From Sedimenticola selenatireducens (GTDB lineage: Bacteria; Pseudomonadota; Gammaproteobacteria; Chromatiales; Chromatiaceae), in NCBI RefSeq assembly GCF_007625115.1, contig NZ_VMNH01000003.1, positions 163,029-227,028 of the forward strand: a stretch of 64,000 bases of DNA, read 5' to 3'. The position numbers were made by a program, and so were the translations under genes. Numbering within the stretch: position 1 is the stretch's first letter; each line of letters begins with the position of its first letter. This document shows, piece after piece, positions 53,018 to 62,461 of this stretch. Below the pieces are notes generated by a model that was not told the DNA's origin, made no database searches, and saw only the letters and a list, made by a program, of their open reading frames with translations.

Positions 53018-53842
53018 ATGAATAGCAAATTAGTAAATCACGCTGTCTGGCCGTGCAGTCAGCAGATCCAGCATATCCTCATAGAGATAGCCGAGGCCGA
53101 AGTGCTCTCACGTTACCGTCATCCAGAGATTTCGCGGAAACGTGATGGCACCCTGGTGACCGATGCTGATCTGGCTGTGCAGGTGAGCTTGACTGAAAGA
53201 CTGGCGGAATTCTGGCCCGAGATTCCATTGATGGGCGAAGAGATGACCGAAGCAGAACAGCAGGCGGTTGCCGAGACGGACTGTTACTGGTGTGTTGATC
53301 CCCTGGATGGCACAACGAATTACTCTTCGGGCTTGCCATTCTTTGCCCTCTCGCTGGCGCTGGTTATGGGAGGGGAGGCGGTTCTGGGTATTGTCTATGA
53401 CCCTGTTCGGCATGAGTGTTTTCGTGCCGAGCGGGGAAAGGGCGCCTGGCTCAATGATGAGCTGCTCAGATTGTACGAAGGCCCCCGTTCGTTGAAGGAG
53501 TGCATTGCTTTCGTGGATTTGAAGCGATTGACGCCGGCACTCGCCAACCGTTTGGCCAATGAGCCGCCCTATCGCTCGCAACGCTGTTTTGGGGCGATTG
53601 CGCTGGAGTGGTGTTGGCTGGCCGCTGGTCGCGCCCATCTCAACCTGCATGGTGGCCAGAAGCTATGGGACTATGCCGCGGGTCGGCTGATATTCGCTGA
53701 AGCGGGTGGGGTGTTCTGTGACGACTCAATGTCATCGGAACCGCGCCTGGGGCTAAAGGTCATGCCCGCTATGGGCGCCGTTGATAAGCCGCTTTTCATG
53801 CTGTGGCAAAAATGGCTGAAGGACTCGGCGTTTCCTGACTAA
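53018..53842 (+). CDS. inositol monophosphatase-family phosphatase
   Basis: Li+-sensitive Mg2+-dependent phosphatase fold (SuhB/CysQ-like). Motifs: DADLAVQVSL, PLMGEEMTE, the signature VDPLDGTTNYSSGLPFFALSLAL (WxDPLDGTxNF variant) and WDYAAGRLIFAEAGG (C-terminal metal motif WDxxAG). 274 residues from ATG 53018. Substrate not determined; PAP or inositol phosphate are options. Confidence 0.9.
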   Translation: MNSKLVNHAVWPCSQQIQHILIEIAEAEVLSRYRHPEISRKRDGTLVTDADLAVQVSLTERLAEFWPEIPLMGEEMTEAEQQAVAETDCYWCVDPLDGTTNYSSGLPFFALSLALVMGGEAVLGIVYDPVRHECFRAERGKGAWLNDELLRLYEGPRSLKECIAFVDLKRLTPALANRLANEPPYRSQRCFGAIALEWCWLAAGRAHLNLHGGQKLWDYAAGRLIFAEAGGVFCDDSMSSEPRLGLKVMPAMGAVDKPLFMLWQKWLKDSAFPD

Positions 53843-53939
53843 CAGAGTAAGTCTTGATTCAGAGACTTAAACACTAGAATGATTATGTAAGGATCTCAGC
53901 GCAGATGCTGTGAATGATCCTAGAACCGGAGGTATTTCA

Positions 53940-54383
53940 ATGAGCAGTAATGATCAACAGATTGAGATGGAGTTAGGTAGCGGTATTGCGGCATTTGAGG
54001 CTAAGCATTTTGCCAGCGCAACCAAACTGTTGTCAGGCTTGGCCGAGCAGGGCAATCCAGAGGCTCAATATCGCATGGCGATCATGGCCCAGAATGGGCT
54101 GGGTATGGTCGTCAATCAGCTGATGGCCTATAAATACATGAAAGGCGCGGCTGAGAGTGGTATGGCGCTGGCTCAGCACGGCTTGGGTTTTATGTACATG
54201 GAAGGGGAGTGTGTCGATAAAAACGGTCCCAAAGCCGTGGAGTGGTTCAAGAAGGCCGCTGAGCAGGGGCTGGCTGGATCGCAGACCACCCTGGCCATGA
54301 TGTATGAGCAGGGTGATGTGGTGGAGAAGGATCTGGATGAAGCCAAGCGCTGGTACAAGGCCGCGGGCTTTGACGAAATGTGA
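53940..54383 (+). CDS. Sel1-repeat (TPR-like) protein
   Basis: 147-residue protein; ATG 53940 after GGAGG. Sel1 repeats from about 25: AKHFASATKLLSGLAEQGNPEAQYRMAIM, a second with GAAESGMALAQHGLGFMYMEG, and a third with KKAAEQGLAGSQTTLAMMYEQGDVVEKDL. Intracellular adaptor-like. The next gene follows 13 bp on. Confidence 0.9.
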   Translation: MSSNDQQIEMELGSGIAAFEAKHFASATKLLSGLAEQGNPEAQYRMAIMAQNGLGMVVNQLMAYKYMKGAAESGMALAQHGLGFMYMEGECVDKNGPKAVEWFKKAAEQGLAGSQTTLAMMYEQGDVVEKDLDEAKRWYKAAGFDEM

Positions 54384-54396
54384 GTGACGCTAAGGC

Positions 54397-55422
54397 ATGA
54401 AAGAGCGCGTCAGTGAGTTTCCAGACCGTCCCACGATCAGGCGGGGAGAGGAACCTCGCGCTCAAATTTCCATCGAGTCTCCCACGGCATTTCCTAAAAA
54501 GAGGTCCAGGGGCGGTCGAGGATTGGGCCGGCTGATTGTGTTTGGTTTTATCGCCTATTGGCTCTACCACAGTGGACTGCTAGAGCATATCCCCGAGCAG
54601 GCCGTTGAAGTCTATGAGCAGGTCGTAGAGACTTGGCGGTCTGCTGATTTACCTTTTCCAAAAACAGAACGTCCGCCGGTGTCATCAAAACCACAACCGC
54701 CCCGGTCAATTCCCCGCAAGATCGAAACAGCGATACCACGGACAGAAGTCCCCGTTGTCGTTAAGCCGCAACCCATTCGGGCCACCAAGGAGGGAACGTC
54801 GCTAGAGGTTTCCATCGGCGTTGGTTTTCGACCGGTCGGTTTCAAGATAGGCGCTGTGTCTCAAAACGTGCCTTTTTCGGGCCGTCCTGGCTCATTGCAT
54901 CGGCGTTTGCCCCGCTTCAAAGGTCCTGGTCAGAAGTATGGATCGTTAGATCTTGCCAATGGCAGGCGTCACGCCTTCGTGCTGGATACCGATCCGCAGG
55001 GCTATCAGCTCTATGTCGACCTCAATCGAAATGGGGATCTGACCGATGACGGGGCACCACTGGTTAACCGAGGCAAGGGACGCTTCGCTAATGTACTTAA
55101 ATTGCCGCTTGATCGGGCGTCGGGAATTACCCAGCTGCAAGGTGATATGGAGCTATGGATCTATACCAATGACCAGAGCTGGAGACAGGACGCCCTGCGT
55201 TTCTACAACCGTACCCAGCTTGCTGGTCAGTTGCAGATTAATGGCAAACGTTATGCGGCCTATCTGGCCGATAACCGGGTTATTGATGGGAACTACCTAA
55301 ACGACGGTATCAGTATCGACGTCAACGGTGATGGCAAAATCGATCGTCGTTCGGAGAGCCTCTCCCCGGGTGATCAGATCACCCTGGATGGGGAGCGGTT
55401 CAGCTTTACGGTGGTTCGGTAA
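54397..55422 (+). CDS. membrane-anchored protein with calcium-loop-like motifs
   Basis: 341-residue protein. One membrane span (about 47-63, LIVFGFIAYWLYHSG), a Pro-rich periplasmic linker, then a beta-rich domain containing two acidic loops, DLNRNGDLTDDG and DVNGDGKIDRR, resembling calcium-binding dockerin/EF-hand-like loops. Function unknown. It may be a calcium-dependent envelope factor; its start overlaps no gene but follows the Sel1 gene closely. Confidence 0.75.
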   Translation: MKERVSEFPDRPTIRRGEEPRAQISIESPTAFPKKRSRGGRGLGRLIVFGFIAYWLYHSGLLEHIPEQAVEVYEQVVETWRSADLPFPKTERPPVSSKPQPPRSIPRKIETAIPRTEVPVVVKPQPIRATKEGTSLEVSIGVGFRPVGFKIGAVSQNVPFSGRPGSLHRRLPRFKGPGQKYGSLDLANGRRHAFVLDTDPQGYQLYVDLNRNGDLTDDGAPLVNRGKGRFANVLKLPLDRASGITQLQGDMELWIYTNDQSWRQDALRFYNRTQLAGQLQINGKRYAAYLADNRVIDGNYLNDGISIDVNGDGKIDRRSESLSPGDQITLDGERFSFTVVR

Positions 55423-55425
55423 AGG

Positions 55426-56487
55426 TTAACTCTTTCGGCTTCTGCGCTGGCGCACTGCATCGGCCAGGGTGCGCAGGAGCGGCTCGGTATCTTCCCAACT
55501 GATACAGGCATCGGTAATACTCTGGCCATAGGTCAGCTCTTCGTCTGCCCGCCACTCCTGATTTCCTGCCACCAGAAAGCTCTCGATCATGACACCATTG
55601 ATTCGACGATCACCTCGGGCGATCTGTCCTGCGACATCATGGCCTACATCGATCTGTTTCTGGTGCTGCTTACGCGAGTTGGCATGACTAAAATCGATCA
55701 TCATGCGTGGTTTGAATCCGGTTTTCTGCATCTCTTCGGAAGCAATATTGATGCTCTCGGTATCGTAGTTGGGACGACTGCCACCGCGCAGGATGACGTG
55801 ACAGTCTTCATTGCCTCGGGTGGTAAAAATGGCTGAGTGACGCTCCTTGGTGACCGAGAGGAAGCAGTGCGGTTGGGAGGCGGCGCGTATGGCGTCCAGG
55901 GCGATACGCAGGGTGCCGTTGGTACCATTCTTGAAGCCGACTGGGCAGGAGAGGCCAGAGGCCAGTTCTCGATGTCCCTGGCTTTCGGTGGTGCGCGCAC
56001 CAATCGCCCCCCAGCTCACCAGGTCAGCAATGTATTGCGGGCTGATAAGGTCCAGGAACTCGGTTCCAGCGGGTAGTCCCATGCTGTTCACATCCAGCAG
56101 CAGCTGGCGGGCCAGTTTCAGGCCTTTGTTGATGTGAAACGAACTGTCCAGATCCGGATCGTTGATCAATCCTTTCCAGCCGACCGTGGTACGGGGTTTT
56201 TCAAAATAGACGCGCATGACGATTAGCAGATCATCGGCTAACTCCAGGCGCAGTTTATTGAGTCGGGCGGCATAGTCACGGGCTGCTGCCGGATCATGTA
56301 CCGAGCAGGGCCCAACAATCGCCAGTACCCGATCATCTTCATCATGCAGTATCCGATGAATCGCTTGGCGGGCGTCATGTACCGTATCGGCAACCGCATC
56401 TGTAACGGGAAATTCAGCCAGTAACTCCGCCGGGGCGATGAGTTCTTTAATGGCTTCGATGCGAAGGTCGTCGGTTTCGTGGCGCAT
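55426..56487 (-). CDS. 3-deoxy-7-phosphoheptulonate synthase (class I DAHP synthase)
   Basis: First step of the shikimate pathway, condensing PEP and erythrose-4-phosphate. Motifs: VGPCSVHDPAAARDYAARL, RVYFEKPRTTVGWKGLINDP, LPAGTEFLDLISPQY, GARTTESQGHRELASGLSCPVGFKNGT, and HANSRKQH. 353 residues, as AroF/AroG/AroH of E. coli; the isozyme type cannot be told by eye. Convergent with the preceding gene (3-bp gap). Confidence 0.96.
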   Translation of the reverse strand: MRHETDDLRIEAIKELIAPAELLAEFPVTDAVADTVHDARQAIHRILHDEDDRVLAIVGPCSVHDPAAARDYAARLNKLRLELADDLLIVMRVYFEKPRTTVGWKGLINDPDLDSSFHINKGLKLARQLLLDVNSMGLPAGTEFLDLISPQYIADLVSWGAIGARTTESQGHRELASGLSCPVGFKNGTNGTLRIALDAIRAASQPHCFLSVTKERHSAIFTTRGNEDCHVILRGGSRPNYDTESINIASEEMQKTGFKPRMMIDFSHANSRKQHQKQIDVGHDVAGQIARGDRRINGVMIESFLVAGNQEWRADEELTYGQSITDACISWEDTEPLLRTLADAVRQRRSRKS

Positions 56488-56623
56488 GGTCTCTCTCTTG
56501 TAAAAGTCTCAGTAAATGAACAATTGTATAGTGAAAACGCACCAGGCGACAGGCGCTCCTGACACCTCGCAAGGGTTTGTGTATGCTTTAGTTTCATCCC
56601 AATACTGCAAGAGGCGAAACACT

Positions 56624-57298
56624 ATGACGGGTCTGACACTGGTAATTGGCAATCAGAACTACTCCTCCTGGTCGCTGCGTCCCTGGCTGTTTCTTGCCCA
56701 TCATGAGATTCCGTTCAATACCAAAAAGGTAAAACTGTTCACTGAGAGCATGGCGCGAGATCTCTCAGTGCATTTTTCCGATACTAAAGTGCCCGTTTTG
56801 CTGGACGGGGATCTGGAGGTGTGGGATTCGCTGGCGATCCTGGAGTATCTGGCGGAGCAGTTCCCGGAAAAACAGGGTTGGCCTGCTGATCGTGCAGCGC
56901 GCGCCGTTGCCCGATCCGCGGCGGCGGAGATGCACTCAGGTCTGTTTGGATTGCGCAATGAACTGCCGATGAACTGTCGCCGGCGTTTTCCAGGATTCAA
57001 GCCGGGCCCTGCTGCGCAGCGGGATATCGATCGAGTCCAGGCCCTCTGGCGTTACTGTCGTGAACAGTATGGCGCCGCAGGGCCTTGGTTGTTTGGTCAT
57101 TTCAGTGTGGCGGACTGCATGTATGCGCCTGTGGTGATGCGTCTGTTGAGCTATGAGGTGGCACTGGACCCCCTATCCAAGGCCTACACCGAAACGCTCT
57201 ACCACAGTCCGGCGATGCAGCAGTGGATTAAGGCCGGGAGGGAGGAGCCCGAGGTGATTGATGAGGATGAAGCGGACTGGCCGAGTGTCCCGTTTTAA
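56624..57298 (+). CDS. glutathione S-transferase family protein
   Basis: 225-residue GST. ATG 56624 preceded by AGAGG. N-terminal thioredoxin-fold: LVIGNQNYSSWSLRPWLFL (Ser of the SSWSLRP motif as catalytic site), VPVLLDGDLEVWDSLAILEYLAEQFPE (GSH-binding DSLAI). Helical C-terminal domain. Substrate unknown. Confidence 0.9.
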   Translation: MTGLTLVIGNQNYSSWSLRPWLFLAHHEIPFNTKKVKLFTESMARDLSVHFSDTKVPVLLDGDLEVWDSLAILEYLAEQFPEKQGWPADRAARAVARSAAAEMHSGLFGLRNELPMNCRRRFPGFKPGPAAQRDIDRVQALWRYCREQYGAAGPWLFGHFSVADCMYAPVVMRLLSYEVALDPLSKAYTETLYHSPAMQQWIKAGREEPEVIDEDEADWPSVPF

Positions 57299-57393
57299 AG
57301 CTGCTGATGAAGAATCATCAGTTTTCACCGGTATTTAACGCATTAGCGCTCTGATAGATTGTCCATGATTGAGCACCTACGGAGTCATGGTCA

Positions 57394-58542
57394 TTGGAAA
57401 TAAAGATTCACGATCGTATTGATGAGATTTCCCCTGGGGAGTGGAATGCCCTGGTCCGTGATAATAATCCCTTTATGCGACATGAATTTCTCAACGCCAT
57501 GGAGCAGCACGCCTGTGTGAGTGAGCAGTTTGGCTGGCTGCCCTGCCATATTGCAGTGTATGAAGCAGGGGCGCTACAGGCGGCTATGCCGCTGTATGAA
57601 AAACATAATTCGTATGGCGAGTTTGTTTTTGATAATGCCTGGGCCGATGCCTATCACCGTGCGGGTCTGGCCTATTTCCCAAAGCTGGTCTCTGCCGTTC
57701 CCTATACCCCTGCCATTGGGCAGCGCTTATTGGCAGTCGCTGGTAAGGCGTCGGATTACTTTCCCATTCTGTTACGGGCAGTTCTGCAATTGGGCGAACA
57801 GATCAGAGCCAGCAGTTTTCATTGCTTGTTTCCCACAGCGGAAGGCTTTGAGTTTCTCGCTGGACAAGGATTGCTGACGCGCCACGATGTGCAGTTTCAC
57901 TGGCACAATCAGGGCTACGACGATTTCGATCAGTTTCTTGGTGCGCTGGTGGCCAAGAAACGTAAGAATATTCGCCAGGAACGCAGGCGGGTGCAGGAAG
58001 CGGGCGTCACACTGCGGCGTCTGAATGGCCACACCGCCGGCGATCAGGATTGGCAGCAGTTTACCCACTTTTATAACAAGACCTTCCAGGAGAAGTGGGG
58101 TATGGCTACCTTCAATTATGGCTTTTTCCGCCAGGTAGCCGAGCAACTACCGGATCAGGTGTTGTTGGTGCTGGCTGATCTGGACGGTGTCTGTGTCGCC
58201 GGCTCATTGATGTACCAGAGTGATACGACCCTGTATGGGCGGCACTGGGGGGCGGATTTGCGACTGGATGGGTTGCATTTTGAGGCCTGCTATTACCAGG
58301 GCATTGAGCACTGTATTGAACAGGGATTGAGTTGCTTTGAGCCGGGTGCTCAGGGTGAACACAAGCTTTCTCGTGGCTTCGTGCCGACCTTGACTCGCTC
58401 CAGTCATTGGATCAGGGATGAGGGGTTTCGCGAGCCGATTGCCCGCTATACTGAGCATGAACAGGCCGCTATTGCCAACTATCTTCAACAGTTACAACCC
58501 TCTATTCCTTATCGCAACCCTGGTTGCACTGAATCAGGATAA
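57394..58542 (+). CDS. GNAT/FemAB-like N-acyltransferase (COG3146, DUF482)
   Basis: 382-residue enzyme family related to peptidogalycan biosynthesis N-acyltransferases. Seen: EWNALVRDNNPFMRHEFLNAMEQ, YGEFVFDNAWADAYHRAGLAYFPKLVSAVPYTPAIGQRLL, LVAKKRKNIRQERRRV, HWGADLRLDGLHFEACYYQGIEHCIEQG. TTG start with GGAG upstream. Followed by the DUF938 gene seven bases later, likely cotranscribed. Confidence 0.88.
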   Translation: MEIKIHDRIDEISPGEWNALVRDNNPFMRHEFLNAMEQHACVSEQFGWLPCHIAVYEAGALQAAMPLYEKHNSYGEFVFDNAWADAYHRAGLAYFPKLVSAVPYTPAIGQRLLAVAGKASDYFPILLRAVLQLGEQIRASSFHCLFPTAEGFEFLAGQGLLTRHDVQFHWHNQGYDDFDQFLGALVAKKRKNIRQERRRVQEAGVTLRRLNGHTAGDQDWQQFTHFYNKTFQEKWGMATFNYGFFRQVAEQLPDQVLLVLADLDGVCVAGSLMYQSDTTLYGRHWGADLRLDGLHFEACYYQGIEHCIEQGLSCFEPGAQGEHKLSRGFVPTLTRSSHWIRDEGFREPIARYTEHEQAAIANYLQQLQPSIPYRNPGCTESG

Positions 58543-58549
58543 ACTCACT

Positions 58550-59140
58550 ATGAAACCCTATTCTGAATCCTGCGACCAAAATCGTGAACCGATTCTGTCA
58601 GTGATCCAGCCCCGCTTTGAACAATCCAACGCCGTATTGGAAATCGGCAGCGGGACCGGACAGCACGCCGTCTATTTCGCTGCCAAGATGCCACACCTTA
58701 CTTGGTATACCAGTGATTGTCAGGAGTATCACGCGGGCATTCAACTCTGGTTGGATGAGGCGGCACTGCCCAATGTACGACCACCGCTATTGCTGGATGT
58801 AAGCCGGTCAGAGTGGCCAGATCTGGCGGTGGATGCCGTATTCTCGGCCAATACTGCCCATATCATGCACTGGACCGATGTGGAGGCGATGATGGCCGGG
58901 GTGGGTCGTTTGTTGCCGAGTGGTGGGCACTTCGCACTCTATGGGCCGTTCAACTATAACGGCAAGTTTAGTAGTGAGAGTAATGCCCGCTTTGATGGTT
59001 GGCTTAAGGCGCGCGACCCAGCGATGGGGGTGCGGGATTTTGAGGCGGTGAATCATCTGGCCGAGAAAGCCGGATTAGCGTTGTTACAGGATTACGAAAT
59101 GCCGGTGAACAACCGCATACTCTGCTGGCAACGTCGATAG
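58550..59140 (+). CDS. DUF938 SAM-dependent methyltransferase
   Basis: 196-residue methyltransferase-like protein. Motifs: SCDQNREPILSVIQP, VLEIGSGTGQHAVYFA (SAM motif I), LDVSRSEWPDLAVDAVFSANTAHIMHW and an aromatic-rich end. Substrate unknown. Start ATG 58550 just after the preceding gene's stop. Confidence 0.87.
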   Translation: MKPYSESCDQNREPILSVIQPRFEQSNAVLEIGSGTGQHAVYFAAKMPHLTWYTSDCQEYHAGIQLWLDEAALPNVRPPLLLDVSRSEWPDLAVDAVFSANTAHIMHWTDVEAMMAGVGRLLPSGGHFALYGPFNYNGKFSSESNARFDGWLKARDPAMGVRDFEAVNHLAEKAGLALLQDYEMPVNNRILCWQRR

Positions 59141-59161
59141 TTGACGAGGTGATCTTGCGGA

Positions 59162-59713
59162 TTAAGGCGTGGCCGGTTGCTCAATACTCTGCTGCACAAA
59201 CTCACGCGTCTGCTCAACCCACTGCTCCCGCTCAATGCGGCCAGGAAAATGCAGATGGTTATTCAGCCAGACGATGTTATCTTCGTCCAGCGCTGCAATC
59301 TGGTAGTAGTGATAGATGCCCAGATCATTCAGGGTCTTTTCAATTTTTGGACCTATCCCGCGCACCTTCTTTAGATCATCTGCGACCCCTTTGGGTTCAG
59401 GAAGTGCAGTCGGTTGCCAAGCGTCGAGGATCTCTTTTTTAGCTTTTCCAGGTGCTGGTGCTGGTGCAGACGCTGGGTCGGGAGTATTTGCTATGGCCTC
59501 GAGCTCTTTAACCCTTTTTTTGTAGTCACTCAGCTCAGACTTGAGCAGGGCCATCATGATGTGATCACCGCCACGCCCACTTTGCACATCTTCGCTTTTG
59601 CCTTCGTCGGCAAAGGCGTGGGTAAAACCGCGCAGTAGCCAGCCAATAATGCCGCCAAGTCCGAAGGCAAGTAAAATCCAGATCAGAATTTGAAAAAACA
59701 GATAACCCATCAC
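59162..59713 (-). CDS. membrane protein with helix-hairpin-helix (flap-nuclease-like) tail
   Basis: 183 residues. N-terminal membrane span (about 5-27, FFQILIWILLAFGLGGIIGWLL), charged linker, and a C-terminal HhH-type domain LKKVRGIGPKIEKTLNDLGIYHYYQIAALDEDNI that resembles small predicted 5' DNA nuclease-like proteins. Probably a structural DNA-binding or membrane-tethered factor; function unknown. Same strand as the BON protein upstream. Confidence 0.8.
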   Translation of the reverse strand: MMGYLFFQILIWILLAFGLGGIIGWLLRGFTHAFADEGKSEDVQSGRGGDHIMMALLKSELSDYKKRVKELEAIANTPDPASAPAPAPGKAKKEILDAWQPTALPEPKGVADDLKKVRGIGPKIEKTLNDLGIYHYYQIAALDEDNIVWLNNHLHFPGRIEREQWVEQTREFVQQSIEQPATP

Positions 59714-59802
59714 ACGGTCCTTTTTGGGTACTGAGTTAAGGCCAGTACCTACATTATTTCTATGCCCGATTCATTCTAGCGGATCTTGCAGATAACTGAT
59801 AT

Positions 59803-60150
59803 TTATTGGGCCTTTATTGATGTTGACCAGTCTGAATCTGCAGTAGGTTTTGGGGTTTTCACTGAATTGGCCGCGTAGCTGAAGTTATCATACACGCCCT
59901 CCACGCCTGGTAGTCCCTCAGCCAGTTTTAACGCTTGGGTGACCGCCTTTTCAGAAGGTGCGGTACCACTCAGCAGAAGATTGCGGCCGTCAGTTTTAAG
60001 TTCAACCCATTGCAGACCCTGTTCATCAAAGGCACTCCTTCCCCGGGCGGTCAGATCATCCGTTATCTTTTCGGCTCCGTTATACACAGCCAGCGTGAGT
60101 ATCAGAATAAAGCCAACCAATCCAAGTAATAGGGTTCTACTTCTGTTCAT
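59803..60150 (-). CDS. BON-domain membrane protein
   Basis: 115 residues from ATG 60150, preceded by GAGG at a long spacing. N-terminal hydrophobic anchor (LLLGLVGFILILTLAVY), then a BON domain (LTARGRSAFDEQGLQWVELKTDGRNLLLSGTAPSEKAVTQAL), the family associated with envelope binding to phospholipid or peptidoglycan partners. It lies upstream of the HhH gene on the same strand. Confidence 0.8.
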   Translation of the reverse strand: MNRSRTLLLGLVGFILILTLAVYNGAEKITDDLTARGRSAFDEQGLQWVELKTDGRNLLLSGTAPSEKAVTQALKLAEGLPGVEGVYDNFSYAANSVKTPKPTADSDWSTSIKAQ

Positions 60151-60347
60151 ATTATTTTTTACCTCAGGGACCTTCTTCGTCGGTAGTGAACCGGTTCGCA
60201 GTTTTATATCTACGCCGTTTTTTGGGCGGCGGCAATAGTCGTTTTTGAGAACTGTTAAATACAAAAACTGTCGACTATTCCCTATGCTGCGCCCTCTTTC
60301 AGGTTGTCAATGCCTGGTTAAGGCAGCAAACACGACAGGGAGTTCCA

Positions 60348-61916
60348 TTGAACAGGGTTCGGCAATTCGATCCAGCGGGAACGACTCATCAGAAAAACGA
60401 TTCGCTCGTCCACAATGAGACCTCATTGTCCAGCAGAAGGGTAGAGACGGGTCGACGGTTTCCTACAGGCTCGCTCTATCATTGGTCTTTTATCGGATTT
60501 TTGGTGGTTACGCTCCCGGTTGTGGTGGCACTTCTGTCAGGCCTGCTCTCAGTCAGTAATTATACCGAGAAAAGTCAGCAAACGCTTTTTCAGACCGTTC
60601 GAGCAACTGAAGGGGGACGTATGCTCCTTGAGCGATTGATCGCAATGGAGCGGAGTATCCGTCAGTACCAGGTATTGAAAGATGCAGAACTGTATGCGGT
60701 TTTTCAGCAGCATCATGACGCCTTCGTTGAAGTAGCCAATGGACTTCGTTTTGAGGGTCTGTCAGATGAACTGCGTATACCACTGGAAGGTCTTCTTAAC
60801 GCTGAGTCTGCCCTGTTTGGGCATGTTGAACAGCAGGCGCTGAATAAAGCGGCGGCATTAACGGCAGATGATCTACAGGGTTACGAAACGCTGACCTTAC
60901 AGGCCAGAGTGTTACAGCAGATCGGCAGTAGGGAGGTGGCGATTGAGGCTGAATTATTAGCGCAAGAGGCCAGCCGGGTTCGGCAGCAGATGCTGCTTTG
61001 GGTGTTGTTGGCCTTACCGCTGGCGTTGCTCCTGGGATTGTTGTTTGCCTATCTGCTAACGCGGCCAATCAAACGCCTGGAACGGGTGATCAGCGAACTG
61101 GGTGCAGGGCGGTTTGATCAACCCATCCTGATACACGGCCCGAGTGATCTGGAAGACCTGGGCCATCATCTGGACTGGATGCGCCGCCGCTTGATGGAAG
61201 TGGAAGATGAAAAACAGCGCTTTATTCGCAATATCTCCCATGAGTTAAAAACACCCTTGGCGACCCTCCGTGAAGGGTCAGATTTGTTGGAAGACGAAGT
61301 GGTCGGAGAACTCAATTGTGAACAGCGTGAGATCGTGCAGTTAATGAAAATCGGTGCACTACAGCTTAATGGCCTGGTAGAGAACCTGCTGGAGTATCAG
61401 CGCGTGACACACCGGACTGAACTGAGTGAGCCCTGCCAATTTGATCTTTCTGAAGTGATCAGGAAATCAGTTGCTGAGTATCAGCTTCTGGTCAGAACCA
61501 AACGGTTGGACATTATAGATGCGTTGCAGGCGGTTACCATACAGGGCGACAGAGAGGCAATCAGGATGATGGTAGGTAATCTGTTTAGTAATGCGATCAA
61601 GTTTTCGCCAGAGGGGGGGCATGTGCGGCTGTCACTCTCTTCGCAGAATCATCAAGTCATCCTCCTGATTGAAGATCAGGGTGAGGGTATTTCAGCGTCA
61701 GACCAGTCAAAGATCTTTCAAGAATTTTATCAAGGAACAAACACCGGAAGTTGGAGCGTTAAAGGATCGGGTCTTGGTCTTGCGTTGGTCAGCGATACGG
61801 TGGAGCGACATCGGGGTGAGATCAACTTGCTCGAACCAACAACCGAGTATCCGGGCGCCCGATTTAAACTGACACTCCCATTAGCACAACAGACTATGCT
61901 GGAGATGAATGGATGA
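60348..61916 (+). CDS. glrK: GlrK-like (QseE) sensor histidine kinase
   Basis: Sensor of the GlrK-GlrR system that controls small RNA and envelope genes in enterobacteria. Seen: TM1 (about 46-68), a helical periplasmic domain (about 70-205), TM2 (about 208-230), HAMP, DHp with NISHELKTP (His298) and HATPase with GSGLGLALV (G2). TTG start with GGGAG upstream; 522 residues. Overlaps the lipoprotein gene by four bases. Confidence 0.88.
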   Translation: MNRVRQFDPAGTTHQKNDSLVHNETSLSSRRVETGRRFPTGSLYHWSFIGFLVVTLPVVVALLSGLLSVSNYTEKSQQTLFQTVRATEGGRMLLERLIAMERSIRQYQVLKDAELYAVFQQHHDAFVEVANGLRFEGLSDELRIPLEGLLNAESALFGHVEQQALNKAAALTADDLQGYETLTLQARVLQQIGSREVAIEAELLAQEASRVRQQMLLWVLLALPLALLLGLLFAYLLTRPIKRLERVISELGAGRFDQPILIHGPSDLEDLGHHLDWMRRRLMEVEDEKQRFIRNISHELKTPLATLREGSDLLEDEVVGELNCEQREIVQLMKIGALQLNGLVENLLEYQRVTHRTELSEPCQFDLSEVIRKSVAEYQLLVRTKRLDIIDALQAVTIQGDREAIRMMVGNLFSNAIKFSPEGGHVRLSLSSQNHQVILLIEDQGEGISASDQSKIFQEFYQGTNTGSWSVKGSGLGLALVSDTVERHRGEINLLEPTTEYPGARFKLTLPLAQQTMLEMNG

Positions 61917-62461
61917 AGTACCTAGTGCCTCTTCTTTTTCTGGGTTTGTTAATGGGATGTCAGCAACAGCCCATTAGAAGCAGTAGTCCAGCCGTTGCCG
62001 ACACAGTGATTGTGGCAGAGGATCTGCAAAGCCTTATCGATTTTTCAATGCGCTTTCAATCGTATGAACTTGCAGGTCAGCATGTGCTTTGCGCTGAACT
62101 GCGTCAATCGTATGAGCAGAGTGGCAACCGTTGGACAGGCTGGTATCTGGCTACAGCAATCACACAGGTCGACGGCTGCGGTGAGCCTAAAGAAGCGATC
62201 GACTGGATCAAGAATATGCTGGAACAGCATTTCGTCTCCAATGAAGTGAGCTGGCTGGCACACTATCAGATTCGCCTATTGCAGTATCAGCAACACCAAC
62301 AGCAGCAATTAATAGAGGCGGCGACAAGTCAAAAAAAGTTACAACGTCGGCTCACACAAATGGAAAAAATCAACACGATATTGGAGAGCCAGTTGCAAGA
62401 TCTGAAGCGAATAGAAACCAGTATCAACAGGCGTCTGGATGAAAAGCAAGAAACACACTGA
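61913..62461 (+). CDS. qseG: QseG-like outer-membrane lipoprotein between glrK and glrR
   Basis: 182-residue lipoprotein with signal and lipobox LMGC (YLVPLLFLGLLMGC), then a helical C-terminal part rich in Gln/Leu. Position between kinase and regulator matches E. coli qseG, whose product modulates GlrK. Overlaps both neighbours (4 bases upstream, 23 bases downstream), a tight operon. Sequence similarity itself is low. Confidence 0.75.
   Translation: MKYLVPLLFLGLLMGCQQQPIRSSSPAVADTVIVAEDLQSLIDFSMRFQSYELAGQHVLCAELRQSYEQSGNRWTGWYLATAITQVDGCGEPKEAIDWIKNMLEQHFVSNEVSWLAHYQIRLLQYQQHQQQQLIEAATSQKKLQRRLTQMEKINTILESQLQDLKRIETSINRRLDEKQETH

Noticed and set aside
61913..62461. QseG call treated as certain
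   Set aside because: The call rests on position and lipobox; sequence similarity is weak, so confidence was kept moderate.
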